Positions 48,871 through 62,742 of a stretch of DNA of 64,000 nucleotides are shown here, piece after piece (the stretch's first letter is position 1; each line of letters starts with the position of its first letter). The translations under genes were made by a program, and so were the position numbers. The stretch is from the NCBI RefSeq assembly GCF_964204645.1, contig NC_134030.1, forward strand, positions 15,218,447 to 15,282,446, written 5' to 3'. Origin of the DNA: Tubulanus polymorphus. Lineage: Eukaryota; Nemertea; Palaeonemertea; Tubulaniformes; Tubulanidae. Under the pieces are notes generated by a model. It was not told the origin of the DNA and did not search any database. It worked only from the letters and a program-made list of their open reading frames with translations.

Positions 48871-51800
48871 TAGGGTTTTCAGATCACGTGATCAAAACCG
48901 GCCATAGTGCCGTTTTTTCCCACTTCAAAAGTTATGAACTTGATGAATTTAATCATTGTCATCCGATTTACTTGGACTAAATTTTTGAGGAAAGATACTA
49001 AGGATCTTGTACTGTGTTGAAAATTCCATGTTGATGCGCGGCGTAGTTCGCGAGATACAAGCTGTTGGACTCCAGCCAACTTTAGATTGTTGATTGACAG
49101 GTGCGCGTGTACTCTTCACCGCGGATTTCGAAAAATGCAGTTTTGAGATGCCCATCTTCTAGGCGATCTCGCAAAAAAGGGGTGGGACTGGGGATCACGA
49201 AACCTTCACAGGTGTTTTCAAAAGTTCTTGATTGACATCCAGGTATGCCGTACTTGTTTGAATCGGCAATTTGCCCAATTTTGCGACACTACAAAGTTTT
49301 AAACGCAATATATTTCATCAAATTATGAAATTTAGAAATAAGTTCTCCCCCAGGTGGAAAAATATAGTAGTTTAAGTAGGCCTATAGCAAAAGGTTTTAG
49401 TTTGATTCGTTAAGCCGTCTTCCCCGGAAAATGCCGTAAAGTTGGAAAGTATCGAAAAAATTGCTACATCCGGGCATTTTCATTCACTTTCGGGTTCGAG
49501 TAGCGTTTGTTTACATGTGTAGGTATGTTCATATCCGCGCGGGGCGCCACTATCGATTGTGACGACCATTATTGACTAAGAAAAATGTGATGCGTGAGCG
49601 GACTCGTAGTAAATTCATTCATAAAACCACTAGAATCATGTGAACACTTAATTACCTCTATAGATTAGCCAATCAGAACCTTCTTCATGACCTGGTGGGG
49701 TTTTTCACTGTATAAATTTGCCAATAGTAGATGAAAATTCAATTTGAAAATTTACCTCATGTTTGCATGCAAAATTATATACTTTTTCATCCGGAATAAG
49801 CGATCTCTCACCAGGAATCATATCCTTTAAGTTCTTAAGTTTTGAATCGCGAAAACCGCTTGAATTTATATTGTGTCGGGGCTGAGTGAGAGCTGCCGGA
49901 AAATTGTCCTAGCCGACGATTGAAACGCGCATTCATCATGGCGGCTTCTCGCGCAATGAATGATCACGCGATGCAGAGAAAATCGATGAGTCATTCAAAT
50001 ACGCAGTGCAGCAACTTTTAACGGTTTCTGGGTCTACAATACTAATTCATAATGCATCTGAGGTGGAAATATAATACGATTGCTGAATTTATTTAACTGG
50101 AAATAAGGTCGTTTTTTCCGCATTAATTCTTAATGCGGAGTGACATTTGACTTGGCATATTCTGTGAACCGGTTGGGTTAAAAAAAGCGCATTTTTTAAG
50201 GGAGGGGAGGCAGGCTTGTTTTTTTTCAAACTTTTTATTTTGACCGACTTATGCATTATATTTATCGAGTTAAACTATTGATGGGAGGCACATAGTGGTT
50301 CAAGTCGATCATAGGAATGTTTTGATGCTAATTTCATCCAAAAAGCGGTCATGAGAAGTTTTAGATAGAAACTACTAATTCACCCTGGGTGAACTTTTAA
50401 GACAATATAGGTCGGGTAATTTTCCAGGAATCCTCATTAGCGCGCTGGAGGTTGACTGAGTTGGCAAAGCTACGGTCAATCGCGATTGATTTAGAGATAA
50501 CTTGACCTCTTTTCAGTCGTTTTATCGTGATATTCGCGTAGGGTTTTAGCTCTAGGTAATTGTTTTAATAGTGTGGTACTTATCAGTACGGCATATATTA
50601 AAATAACAGATTTTCTTCTGGATTTTGAGATTAGAAGACGTACGGGGATCGTTTTGCCTTAACCTGTCATTCATTCTTTTGATTCAGAACTTGCGACAAA
50701 AACACATTTTTCTACTTCGTTTGGGTGTTTTGGTATCCAAACTTTTAAATGCGTACACTTACACAAACAATGCATTAAAAAACACTAGTTTAGGTTTCTA
50801 AGGCACGGGCATTGCACTTCGCTCGGTACCCCTCAATTAGTACATTTAGGAGGGTGCCTTAGGGCAGTTTGGTGAGGAGTATCCACCGATCCTGCTGCTG
50901 TAAATTTAGGTTAGGTTAGGGTCGCGTAAACCATTCAATATTTAATACTTTTTCTGACGATATCGGAGCAATTTCCAGTAGCATAGATACGGGAGTATCC
51001 GCCTTGTCTCTGTGCCACTATTCTAAATATTAGTACGTATTTTCAGACGTATATCCGATATCATCAGCAAAAGTTATCTCTGAGCGCTCAATAACTATAG
51101 TCAACTGATTTGAAATATTTTGCTCAGCGTTCTTACAGATACAATTCAACGCTTATCGGTTAGGTTTTCACTTCTTTAAGATATAGCGCTCAGAGTTAGG
51201 TCTTATTAGTTACTTTTTAGACACTTTCATCTTATTTAAAGTCAAAGTTTGATTTTTGACTTATCATTTCGGTTTTTTAGGCCAGCCGTAGGCTGAGCCT
51301 ATTACTATACAAATCAGGGATGAGAATTCCCCGCGGATCCGCGGTTTCCCGCGGATTTCGGTATTGAAAAATATCAATTTTCCAAATAGTCCAAAAATGA
51401 TGTAAAAGTATGGGGGGGATGATCTCACTCAATTGGTCCGGCGTGATCGGTAATCAGGTGAACCGTAAAAGCGTTCAGTGCCTGTTTTACTCATCGTCAC
51501 GTAAAAGTATCGTATTTCAATGCATATTCATTGCAACACGGTGATTTTGTATCTACATTTGTACTACGATCTTGATGAGTGTGTATGTATTTTATCGATC
51601 GGTTGCCGAACCGCGCGTGCGGCAACAGTAGTAATGTATATAGGCCTACTTACTGTTGCCGCGCGTGTGTGGCGAATGTCTTCGGATATTATACACTACT
51701 GGGTGATGATTTTTAGTGAGCATTCATCGGCGCATATTTACTGCAATAATTCAGGGCTCGACCCATATTGCATGAGATGTTGAATGTCATCGAATGAGGA

Positions 51801-52314
51801 TGTACCACATTGGAACAAGCCATTACCTTCCAAAATATAATAGTCGTTCATGGGTTCAAGATCGCTCTAAGTGCTCGGAAAACGCATTTAATTTCTAAAA
51901 TTTTCTTGGGGGAGGGCCGCCAAACCTCCCGAAATAGCTTCGCGCCTACGGCGCTCGCTAGTGCTGACGGCTATGCCGTCAACTTGTTCGCGCGTGTAAC
52001 TCAAGAAAAAAAACCTGCGGATTTTACAGGTCGGCGTTCTCATCCCTGACAAATGGAGCGAATTTAAATGACATGGTTTCCACACAAAAGGCTTGCCAAG
52101 TGAGGGCATATTCGAACAAATCACGTATTTAAGCGTAATCCATTCTCGGAATCGTAGCGAGCAGAATTTTGAAATAGGGTCTCATAAAAATGTTTTCTGC
52201 ATTTTTCACGAAAGTTAAATCGGGAAAATTTCAATTTTTATCAGCCAATCAGGAAGTTTTGTCTTCCCTGTGATTGGTTTATCTGAAAATATCAGCAGCT
52301 GTTCACGTGAATTA

Positions 52315-52530
52315 TCGCGATTTCATTACTGGCGCTTTTGCGCATGACTTCATGTATCAACACGCGACAATACTTCCGCGTTCGCTACGTGTTCGCTGAT
52401 TGGCCCATTTACTGGGAAATTCCACAGAAGCCTAATGAGGTTTGTTACAAGCGCTGTGATTGGCCCGACCCGATTCTGGCATGGCTTTAGCTTAGTGGGT
52501 TCGAATCCCTTGACGGGTGAAGATGATGGA
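52315..52530 (+). repeat. B-box-containing dispersed repeat, copy D (shortened)
   Basis: Matches the unit from GATTTCATTACTGGCGC onward, with a deletion before TGGCTTTAGCTTAGTGGG. The A-box-like TAGCTTAGTGG is better preserved here than in the other copies. Confidence 0.6.
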
Positions 52531-53958
52531 TCCTATCAATATCTATTGAAACTAATAAGTTTCCCGGTTGGGCAGCCGCGGATATCTACCGGAAGTGTTC
52601 CGGTTCGATATTTCGAGGTTTCTTTGAATTTTGGAGTGATATTGAAATCCGGTAAATACCAGCGGTAGATTGTGAAAACCCATTGCATGATATTTGTATT
52701 ACTTAATCAACAAAAAGCGTCGGGGCCGCGCCAGGAGTTTTCGTGATTCAAGTAGCGCAATAGCCTACTTCTTCGTGTTCGTCCACCTCAATTTTCACTC
52801 CGCCGATCTCTGACACGGCTCTGTCCCCGTCGGCGCTGTGATTGCACTTTCGTACCACTAAAATTTTTTATTTCTATATCAGGGAGGTCTGGAGAATAAA
52901 AAAGTCAAAATTTGGATATCACATAGGCCTGATTTCATCGAATAAGTCGACCATGGTCGTTACGTTTCCATACTTATTACCACCTAAAACCGTCTGAACA
53001 ATTTTGTCACAACCAACATTTCGTTTACAGAAATCAGGTGTTCACGTGAACCCGCGGTATCGTCTACTGTTTTACTTCCTGGTTTTATTTTAAGATTCAA
53101 AATTGTATTTCAAGATCGATTTCTATGAAATCTTTAGTTGATTTGGTGTTTGGGAGGAATTTTTATTTGCTCTACGGAAAATTCATCCTTGACAATTGCG
53201 CAAGGTTCGCGAAAAAAAAGGTTTTACCAAATCGGGTGTATGACCTTGATATGCTAATTAGCCATGTGCCCGAATTGCAAATTCAATCAAATTTTATTCT
53301 GCCAAAAAAATGTTAAATACAATTCGCTTTCCGAGAATTAATGGTATGCTGCATGGAACAAAGTTGTTTTGAGATGGGTCTTGAAGCTATTGAGGTCGAG
53401 AGATAACCATCTAGATAGTTCGTGAGAGTTCCAAAGTTTTGAAGACGCTTCAAGGTAATGTCTTGATATTTGGTTTATACGTGTATCTACCCTAGACACA
53501 TCTTCAGGCCAAAAACTGGCCCTGTCAGATTCAAGATGGCCGACTGGCAGCCATTGTTGTTCGCCAAAATCAGCACTTTTTACACATTTTTGAAGTTTTC
53601 GAGGGAAATCTTGAAGACACTTTTATCAATTACCTTGATCATTCGTATATATTTGTATCCCCCGAGGGCCCATGGGCATGAGAAAAATTGGGTCGATCGG
53701 ACTCAAGATGGCCGTACTGTAACCTTTTTTGTTCCCAAAAATGTCAATTTTGGCCTGAATTCTGAGTACTGTAGCTTTCTAATGGTGTGCCATGTTTCAT
53801 TGCAATTTGTAATGGGTATTCTTTGGAAAGGGATCTTTTATATCCGAGAGGGTATTTTTGACCAGGCAATTATGACGCACTTGACGGCCATCTTGGGGTC
53901 ATCAGTACTCATTCGTAGGTGGAAAAAAAGTTTTTCCACATCATAATTGATACTTAAG

Positions 53959-54264
53959 CATATTTTGCTACTATAATCAATTGGAAAGTTGTAGCTCATT
54001 CCATGTTCTATGATCGAGGTGAGTTTCAAGCTCATTGGTTTTTGTTTATGGCCACCAGGGGGCGTTGAACAATACAATAACTTAGTATTTCTATATTACA
54101 TTCGTACCTATGCATATTTTGCTACCACAATCAATTGGAAAGTTGTAGCTCATGACATGGTCTATGATCTTGGTGAGTTTCAAGCTCATTGGTTTTTGTA
54201 TATGGCCACCAGGGGCGTTGAACAATACAATAACTTAGTATTGCTGTATTACATTCGTTCCTGC
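53959..54264. repeat. 153-bp tandem duplication
   Basis: Two head-to-tail copies beginning GCATATTTTGCTAC at 53959 and 54112 and ending CTTAGTATT...ACATTCGT. Each contains GGCCACCAGGGG(G)CGTTG. Differences are few, so the duplication is fairly young. Confidence 0.75.
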
Positions 54265-54953
54265 TGTCTGTGTTAACACACGATTTTACTATGTAAATGA
54301 TGTTGAGCAGGGAGTGTATATTGATAAATATAACCCACAGATTACATCATTTATAAAGAGCAAATCTGACAGGCTGGCCATTGTGCCCCTTGGGGCTCTT
54401 GTTTCAATTTCAAGTTAGGATCATTATCAAAGTTTGAATTAATTTTGCTTTAATTCGGACTATTTCAAGTTAGGATCTATATTCGCTCACTATTTCAAGT
54501 TTGGATTTATTCTCAAATTTGAATTAATTTAGTTTTGATTCAAACTATATCAAGTTTTATTCAGACTATTTCAAATTAGGATTTATTTTCAAAGTTTGAA
54601 TTAATTTTGTTTAAATTCAAACTCCAAAGTCAGGATTTGTTCAGACTACAGTGTATTTTAAGTCAAACTTTGATTCTTGACTTATCATTTCGGCTTGTTT
54701 CAATTTCAAGTTAGGATCATTCTCAAAGTTTAAATTACTTTTGTTTTAATTCAAACCATTTCAAGTTCGGATTTATTCAAACTTTTTCAAGTTTGGATCA
54801 TTTTTCAGGGTTAGAATCAATAGCAATTAGGGTACATATTTGCCACTCGCGTTATGGCGGATTATATGATTATATAGTGTTCTATCATTTTAAAAGGGTT
54901 TATTCAATAAGGATTATAAAACAGAGATTTACTGCAGTTCCATAGTTCAATCA

Positions 54954-57900
54954 TGGCTACCTCACTTGGTCCTTTCTGTGATTCTTTAGGAATCGATAGC
55001 GAAAACCTTCTTGATAATCTAAAATGTTTGAATCCTGCTGACAAAGAATGGGAATGTATATGAGATTTTCAATTACGCTACAAAAGCCACAATCTCATGG
55101 ATTGAAATAGCTAAGACATTAGGCTATGTATACCCACACATATCCGGTATACATTCAGGTAGAATAATAAGATCTTCATTCAGTCAAGTTCATTGCAAAA
55201 GGAGGGCTATATCCAAAAGCAAGTCTTCAGAATACCTGAATCAAACTTACATCATGCCTAATGTCGATCCAATTACTACACCAGAACAATCTTCAGAATC
55301 CAACCCTTTGGCTACAAAGCGACAAAGGGTTTCATTTGAACAAGATATAGTGAACGAAGTCTCCATAACTATGGCTCGTGAAATAGCTGAAGCTAAAGAT
55401 AGATTAAGATCCTTAGAAGAACAGAATAGCAATCTAAAAAGTAGAAATGATTCACTTGAAATGGAGAATTTGCAATTGAAGCAAAAGCTGAAAAAATTGC
55501 AATACGAGCCGCACTAATTTCCTCATGAAAAGGAAAGAAGCTTCAGCAAAATTGTGGAAATCAAGATATTTGGATTTAAAATCAACAAGTGAGGCTCAGA
55601 ATGTTGCCAGGCTTCAGTCCAAACTGCAGAAAGCCAAACAAACTATCAGGCAACTTCAGAAGAATAAATCAAAAACAAAATCCCGTTCACTATTATCCAG
55701 ATCTAGCTTGAAAGAAAAACATTCCCAGAATTTAAATGTATCTCTTTTGGAACATCAAGAAAATCTCTGTGGAAAGGTAAAAAGGATTTCATCTCTTAAT
55801 TCAGAAGTTAGTCATCTACAGGATAAATGTTTGACTCTAGAAAATAGGGAGAATCAGGTATTAGGCGCTAAAATGGACGGAAGAACGTATTCGCATAAAA
55901 TTCGTGAAGCTAGCTATCATCTGCAGAACTTAGGAATTTCTCAAAAAAATGTTTCAACTGCCATTAAATTAGTAAATTCTGCTCTCACCGACACTGAACT
56001 ATCTGGAAATATCCCTTCGTATACAACCCAGAATCGATTCACTAAAGAAATGAAAGCTGCCTCTAGGTCTTGGGTTCAAGAAACCATTGAGAAATAAGAT
56101 AATCTCACAGTCAAATACGATGGAACTACAAAAAAACTAGGACATCTTGTAGAAGTTGAGGTAGCCACCAAACAAGGCGACTTACTAATGGGACTAACCA
56201 TTCAAGCCGGTGGAACTGCTGATGAATATACTAAAACCATCATTAAAGCATGCAATAGAATCGATTCTTCGAATTCTCAGAATTCAGTAGATTCCAACTC
56301 TACTTTGAATAAGATCAAAAACACCATGTCTGATCGTGTCACTACGAATACAATGATTGAAAAACAATTAGAAAACTTGATAGGCCATAACTTGAATAAC
56401 TTTAAATGTGCCATGCACCCACTAGAGGCAATGGCAGGCGACTGTGAGAAAGTGATCAAGATATATGAGGCATCAGTTGACATAGCCAGCAAAAAGATTG
56501 GCGTCAATTATCCCTTTCTACATCGCGGTGAGAGCAACACAGTAGCTACAGTCAGAACAACCAGTAAATTATTTCATGACACAAAGTACAACTGTAGCAC
56601 TGAATTGAGCAGTTTTCTTCATTCTAAAGGAATCGTACCTGAAACAAAAAGAAGAAAATCAGTACTTAATAATCGTTTTGTCTGCAATAGGTTTCATGTA
56701 GTTTTCCTCTCATGCGGTTCATTATACCATTATAAATCAGGAATTATCGAATTTTTCAATGACACTTTCAGTCCTCGAAATGTTGTTCAAACAAGTGTAC
56801 TGAACGCATTACAGTTGAAGTGGATCCGTGTTTACGTAGTCAGGGAATCATAGGCAAAGTTTTAACCGGACCTTGGATGCGACTCTTAGGCCAAACGCGG
56901 AATATTCTTGAAATGAATGAGCACTTTGAAATAGCTCATTCAAGACTTGGTGCTTGGGCAAAGGATGCTAGTAGTCTTTTGACACCTGATGCTCCTTGTG
57001 CTTTTGATCTTGTTGATATCCAGAGAGATGCTGTATTTCGAAGTTTAACCGCACCAAGTCATTCAGATGGAACCACTTTAAGTTTATTGAAAGACCTGTG
57101 CCAAGCATGTTTGAATGTGATGGACAGGCAATTGAAATCTCAACTTCCTGGTGGAATTTTTGACAATCCATCTGCTCAGCTATTAGAAGAAGCCGCATCC
57201 TGCTCAAATACAAACATAAGCGGAGAACGAAATTTTGCGTCAGCAGATCAGGAAATTGCGCGTGCCAGAAATGCGAAAATAGAAGAATGGCTATATAGAA
57301 GCTACGGTTATGTTTCGAAAGAATAAAACAGGCGAATGGTTACGATCGAAGTCAGATGTTGATAAAGAAAGTGTAATTAGTCTAGCTAGAAGATCAGTTA
57401 AGAATATAAACGAGCTTGATCGATTAGATGAAGAGGAACATTCCGAGAAAATTCAAAATAAACTACTTGAGGCGCGAAAAAAGAAATTAGAAAAGGAAGA
57501 TCGCGACAGAGCTAAATTTGAACAATGGCTCGAATGTATGTTTCAATCTGGGGGTCTCTGGACTGGACCCGATATGATGGAAAGTTATCTGGCTGGACAT
57601 TCTAAAACAAAATCCTTAGAAGTAATTAAATCTCCGATTAATATTCGAACTAGAATCTTTCAATGTCAGCCTGAGTCGAAGATAACATTTAGCAAGTCCA
57701 CTTTAGAAGATTTGGAATCGATCATGAATGAGCTGTTTGAAATTGCCATTCCATTAGAAATGATAGACTTATTTGAACTGATAATTACACCGCATAGTTT
57801 AGTTAGTAGTAATTTTTCGCAGAGATGGCTAGATGAAGGGACAACCAAATGGTATCATGGATATTTTGAGTCAGTAGAAGTAACTAAGCGCAGAATTCTA

Positions 57901-57999
57901 GATTTTAAAGTTGTATTTGATAATGGTGAATTTTGTTATATGTCGGCTGATGAAATTATTGTTGATATTACGCGTAATGACGTTGAGCTATTCCCTTGA
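54954..57999 (+). pseudogene. Decayed gene of a multicopy, transposase-like invertebrate family
   Basis: Successive frames share one family: an N-terminal start at 54954 (MATSLGPFCDSLG) with an early stop; a coiled-coil region (55254-55517 and 55525-56097); a core with KYDGTTKKLGHLVEVEVA, LTIQAGGTADEY and NTMSDRVTTNTM (56104-56853); VLTGPWMRLLG and SGERNFASADQEI (56820-57326); and a Lys/Glu-rich tail ending in a Tudor/chromo-like segment (TKWYHGYFESVEV, FKVVFDNGEFCYMSADE; 57310-57999). Stops near 55060 and 56097 and frameshifts near 55520, 56830 and 57315 break it. I recognise it as an uncharacterised protein found in many copies in corals, molluscs and others. Conserved acidic residues in YDGTT, TMSDR and ERNF resemble an RNase-H/DDE arrangement, which is inference. 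No terminal repeats found. Confidence 0.75.
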
Positions 58000-59925
58000 A
58001 AATCAAACTTGCTAATGACCATTATTAACCTAAATAATAAGTTATTCAACAACAATAAATACAATGAGTATTGAATTTTTTTTTGGATTTTTTTAAGATA
58101 AATATAACAATGAAACTCAACAAGAATAAATAATATTCATATTCAAATATATATATATATATATATTTGTTTTTCAATTTTTAGGGTTTTCTGACTTTCG
58201 TCGAAAACCCTCTTGAAATTCTGTTGATTATTATTATTATATATTTTCCGCCGATTTCGTCAAATAAGATTCATCTTCATTCAGATTCGGCAACTGACAG
58301 CTTCGAAACGAAATGTATAAATTGATACTGTAATAACGGTCTCTCTGAACCAACAGATTGTCTGAATGTACTTTCCATCCTATTTGAAACTTAAAATTAC
58401 TTATTAGGTTACTGTAAATAAAGAATTGAATTGAATTGTTAGACAACAAGCACCGGCGAAATAACAGTTTGTGACGTCATTTAGTAAGTAAATAAAGGAG
58501 GGCTCCGAGAATTTCCAAATCACGGGGGACTATACTGGGGTTAGACCATTCAACCAAAAAGAGGATTGCTCCGATAATATCCAAATCATCTCATTTAATT
58601 TTTTCCATCGAATACCCGGTAATTAATTTTTCCTTTCGATCACATGCATCCAGAAAACCCGTTATTGCTGCTTTGCAGCTATATTTTATATTTTTGTTAT
58701 ATTAATTCTTTTCAAATTTTCAGTTGTGTCTATTCTTAATTATTTATATTTTTTGTTATATTTATTCTGTTTTAATCTTTAGTTATGTCTTTTCTTTTAT
58801 TACATATACTCTTTCTTATATTCTTATCTTTAACCTATGTTTGTGTTGCATTCCAGTATATTTCGTTAAGTTTCATTTTTATTAATCTTTAGTTGTATTT
58901 TTCTTTATTTATTTGATTCATTCAAATTCTTTTTTTTTTGATGTCCTGATGGCTGGATAGAGTGCCTGGTGTGTTTAGCACCAGTGAAGCCAAGTTATTA
59001 GGTCAGAATATACCAGTGCTCCCAACTGGTTTATCAAAGGCCGGGCATGTACATACTTTTGTGCATGTAAAAGATCCCTTACTGTGTAATCGAGAAGAGT
59101 AGCTGGGGTACCGGCGGCAGAAGGATTTTCATTATTCTATCCCTAAAAGCCCATACGAAACCACCAGATTCAGTCTCACATACTGTTCAACCGTATTTTC
59201 ACTCTGGTTTTACTAAATAGTAGTAGTCATAGATTATGCAACCCTTAGATCACAATTCTACCAAGAAATGAGTTCTGGATTAAACCAGTAGTGCTTAATG
59301 GTTTAAAAACCTTCAGAACATGAAAACTGCCTGCGAATTCATTTTAAAGCATCTATATGAATCTATATGTACACGCGCATAGGAGCGCACAAAAAATGTA
59401 TACATTTTGTTAAAGTTTTTTGGTCGCCTAGCAACAGCCGAGGCACCCTGCCAGCCAGGTTATTTTTAGATATTTGGTCTGGCTATCTATTTGATTCAAT
59501 CCAGGATAATTTTAGAGAATAAACCTTTGATTACAGCCATTATTTTCATAGATTGGCACTATAACCTAATGTAGAATAATATTCTAGAATATTACAGCTC
59601 TAGATTTATCAGCAAAAAATTTGTTCCGTACCTTTCTTGTTTAATTGAGTCCAAAAGTCATAATTCCTATTAAAAATATTATTTCATCAGCATAAAGACC
59701 TTCCATGGTGTTCAGAGGGGGCTAATGATCATATTGTATCCTTGATTTCACCCAAGAAACCTATGTTAAACACAAATTTCATCAAAATCTCAATTTTTGA
59801 CACTGTTGTCATAGCAACCCTTTTGAAATTAAATCTATCAAGTTTTATCCAACATTTGGATTATGTTTATTGTCAGGGGTTAAATAGTTAGATATGTATA
59901 ATACATTAAATAACTTAAAACGCTT
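58000..59925. other. Intergenic with short repeats
   Basis: No gene. Holds an AT microsatellite (~58148), a LINE-tail-like GAATTGAATTGAATTG (58421-58437) and a SINE-like segment near 58950-59140, listed separately. Confidence 0.45.
58945..59140 (+). repeat. SINE-like dispersed repeat
   Basis: Contains CCAGTGCTCCCAACTGG, GTGCATGTAAAAGATCCCTT and GTAATCGAGAAGAGTAGC, a string of motifs I recall from repeats widespread in mollusc and other invertebrate genomes. Boundaries and family name cannot be given from one copy. Confidence 0.4.
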
Positions 59926-60268
59926 TTGCCTGTGACCGTATTGATGCGCCGGAGACCACTGCGCATGCGCGGCAACTTTCCGAGCACCATGCGCATGCGC
60001 AGTGGTTTCCGTCGCATCAATACGGTCACAGGCAAAAGCTAAGCCGTTTCATCCCTTGTTATTTTAATATAGTAAGGCGTCGCGCCCGCTGATACTGATC
60101 CTTAACAGCCAATTGTTTATCGGAACTCTATAGTGGATAAATAAACAACATCAACACAGGGTATTTCTGTGATATTTTGAATTTATTTGCAGTTTAAATT
60201 TAGCGCCATTCTCGCGAGATTATCAACAACCCGGAAGTAAAATCCAAGCCAGTTTACAAGCCCCTGTG
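59926..60268 (+). mobile_element. Right part of a CACAGGGG MITE
   Basis: Starts within the central GCTTTTGCCTGTGACCG region, retains the mid-point palindrome with two GCGCATGCGC cores, and runs through the complete right arm to CAAGCCCCTGTG at 60268. Flank TTTCTAGC follows, nearly equal to CTTCTAGC before the left arm at 48730. Confidence 0.8.
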
Positions 60269-62742
60269 TTTCTAGCTCACGCCTGCGCATCAGTCAGTGC
60301 TGGGAATACTGGATATCGACAAATTCACTTGAATTACTCGTTTGATGGTGCTAGTCAGAACCCGAAATTGGAACCTAAATACGCCATGTTCTAGGTCATT
60401 TGCAATAAAAATCTCTCGCTTCAAGTTTTTAGTTAGCGATATTTTACTAACTATACAACGGCACGCATAATCCTATGAGCATGATATCCTGACAATGTGT
60501 TGAATTCGATAAAACCCCACTTCGAACGCTAAAGATTACTTAGTCTAGTACCTAGCCGTTGTTCCTCAAACAATGTCTAGGGCGAAAGTGCTCATATAAG
60601 GTTAATTTTCGTCCCTCATTTTGAGGGACGAGGCTTTGAGCGTCTATTTCAGCCCTTAAAACACCATCAACTGACCTGACTGTTCTGTAATCAGATGGAA
60701 GTAAACTATTGTTTGTGCATAAATTTGTAATCCTTAGTAGCTTTTGACGATCGTAGTAGCTCAAAACTTTTGACTAGTCGCTTCAAAAAATAGTTGAAGT
60801 GAAGCAACATAACAAATATGGCGGCTTTTAGTGGTGCATGATGGGAGTGTAAATTACCGATTCGAAATTAGACTTGGATTGACATTGATGCCAATGCAGA
60901 TATTATTCTTGTTTCAAATTCTTAACGTTAAAATTGACTAAAATCTTTGCGTTTTATCAACAAAAAGTAACATTTAGAGTTATTTTAGAGAGACATATTG
61001 AATTTTCACATTTTATTAATTTAGTCCGTATTAGAAATCCCGATAGTGGCAATCAATTCAATTCAAATCAAATCAATAAATTCTCCGGTTCGCGATTTAA
61101 ATCATCAAATATTTTATTGTAAAACACATTTTCAAAGTCAACAAGGTACTAATTTATTTATTTTAGTACAAAGGTTTGATTTGACACTAAAATCAGTTGT
61201 TGCATTGCAACTAACAGGAGTTAACGTCTATATGATACTTTAGCGTCAGACGTTGTAGGGAACCGTAACAACGACTGGTATTCAGACTAAAGATTACTAG
61301 AGATGTAAAAAAACTACCAAAAATAACAAATTTAGCGATGACGCGCGAAGCAGCTAACGGAAGTAATGACTGGTGCCGGGTGTCATCACTTTGTTGTTGA
61401 GTTCAAGACTCTTAAGGTAAATTTATTGCAGGCTACACTGATAAATATGAGATAATATCATGAAATAAGATTGATTTTTGAAGGACTAAACTCGTAGATT
61501 CATAATAAAAATATGAAAAGTACCAGGACTCGAACCAACAATCAAAATTGGGCCGTCAGGTGCTGCCACCATGTAACACCTGGCAACCAGTCTTTGCATC
61601 GTCAGCAGTTGCAAAATGTTTTTTGATAATTTTAGGACATTTATATTGATTTCTAGCCTTTGCAGTGAGGTTTTATCATATCCAACGCAGCGGTAGGATG
61701 TAATATTTAAAGGATTATGCGTGACGATATATAGTAAGTAAAATAACGCTCATTGAAAACTTGAAGCGAGAGATTTTCATTGCAAATGAACAAGAACATG
61801 GCGGATTTAGGTTCCAATTTCCGGTTCTGACTAGTGCCATCACGCGAGTAATTCAAGAACTTGAATTTGTCGATATCCCCTATTGCGCTAAGTCGAGAAA
61901 TCGGCAGAGTGCGCATGTGTCACTACATGTGAACAGCATGTGAACTTTAATGACTATAAGTCGCTGTAGTTTCTACGCAGGTTCTATTTGGTTCGAATCC
62001 CGTAAAATATTGATCTTATAGCATCCCGAATATGAAATAATAAACTTTGATAACCCCAGGGTGTATGTATGTGCAAGGTTCGAATCCCGAATGAGTAACA
62101 GAAAAATACATCATTTTTTTCAATGTACCGGTATATATATTCAGCTTACAGCAAGCCCACTTGAACACCTGTCATCCTCAAAAATACAAATGATCCTCTT
62201 AAGCAATTATTTGCAAAATCGTAGAATGCTGTGATCCTGTTGCACGGTTGTGGGTTAAAATTAGTCGAATCATAACTCACATCTATGGAACTAGGCTCCT
62301 GATTGATTGAATAACAAGAGAAATATATGATATGAATGGAATCAATTTATTTTAATAATTCACTTATTTTATAAACATAAGATAAGATTATCTAGACATC
62401 AAATAGTTGACAGAATGTTTTTATCAAACAAGTTTCTAGTGGTAAAAATTAAACCACTGCCTCTAGGAAGTCATGAAGAAAGTACCCTTCCCACGTTTTA
62501 TCTCTCTACCGAAGATTTATAAAAACAATACATAGGCCTAAGTTAAACAAGTACAACAAAATTGTAGGGAAAAACAACACATCTATAATAAATAATATAT
62601 CAGAGTAAAAAAAGTACAACGCAGATGTATAGAAAAACAATACGTCTATAATCAAAGTAAAACAAGTACAACAAAGATGTGAAGTGAAAACAATACCACT
62701 GGAATAAATCATATAAATAATATAATTAAAGTGAAAGAAGTA
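60269..62742. other. Intergenic, no gene recognised
   Basis: No supported gene. B-box-like GGTTCGAATCCC occurs near 61990 and 62078 without a tRNA fold. Confidence 0.4.

Larger units (their letters stand above)
48871..54953. other. Six kilobases without a recognised gene
   Basis: No supported gene. It contains a 5'-shortened copy of the B-box repeat (52315-52530) and a 153-bp tandem duplication (53959-54264). 54410-54830 holds many degenerate TCAAGTT(A/T)GGAT and CAAAGTTTGAATTAATTTT repeats. The open frame at 53470-53946 falls in non-coding repeat sequence. Confidence 0.45.

Noticed and set aside
48872-52681. Possible large element with GGGTTTTCA inverted ends
   Set aside because: Only nine bases match, there is no target duplication and no transposase. 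Not enough to call.
53470-53946. 158-codon open frame
   Set aside because: It runs through repeat modules (TCAAGATGGCC-type) of non-coding character, with no domain and no conserved start.
61515-61595. tRNA-like segment on the minus strand (GGTTCGAGTCC with a possible 7-bp acceptor pairing)
   Set aside because: The T-stem and acceptor would have to use the same bases, and no anticodon arm can be drawn. Not a credible tRNA gene.
61985-62090. GGTTCGAATCCC B-box matches
   Set aside because: Isolated motifs without an A-box or cloverleaf; probably remnants of short repeats.
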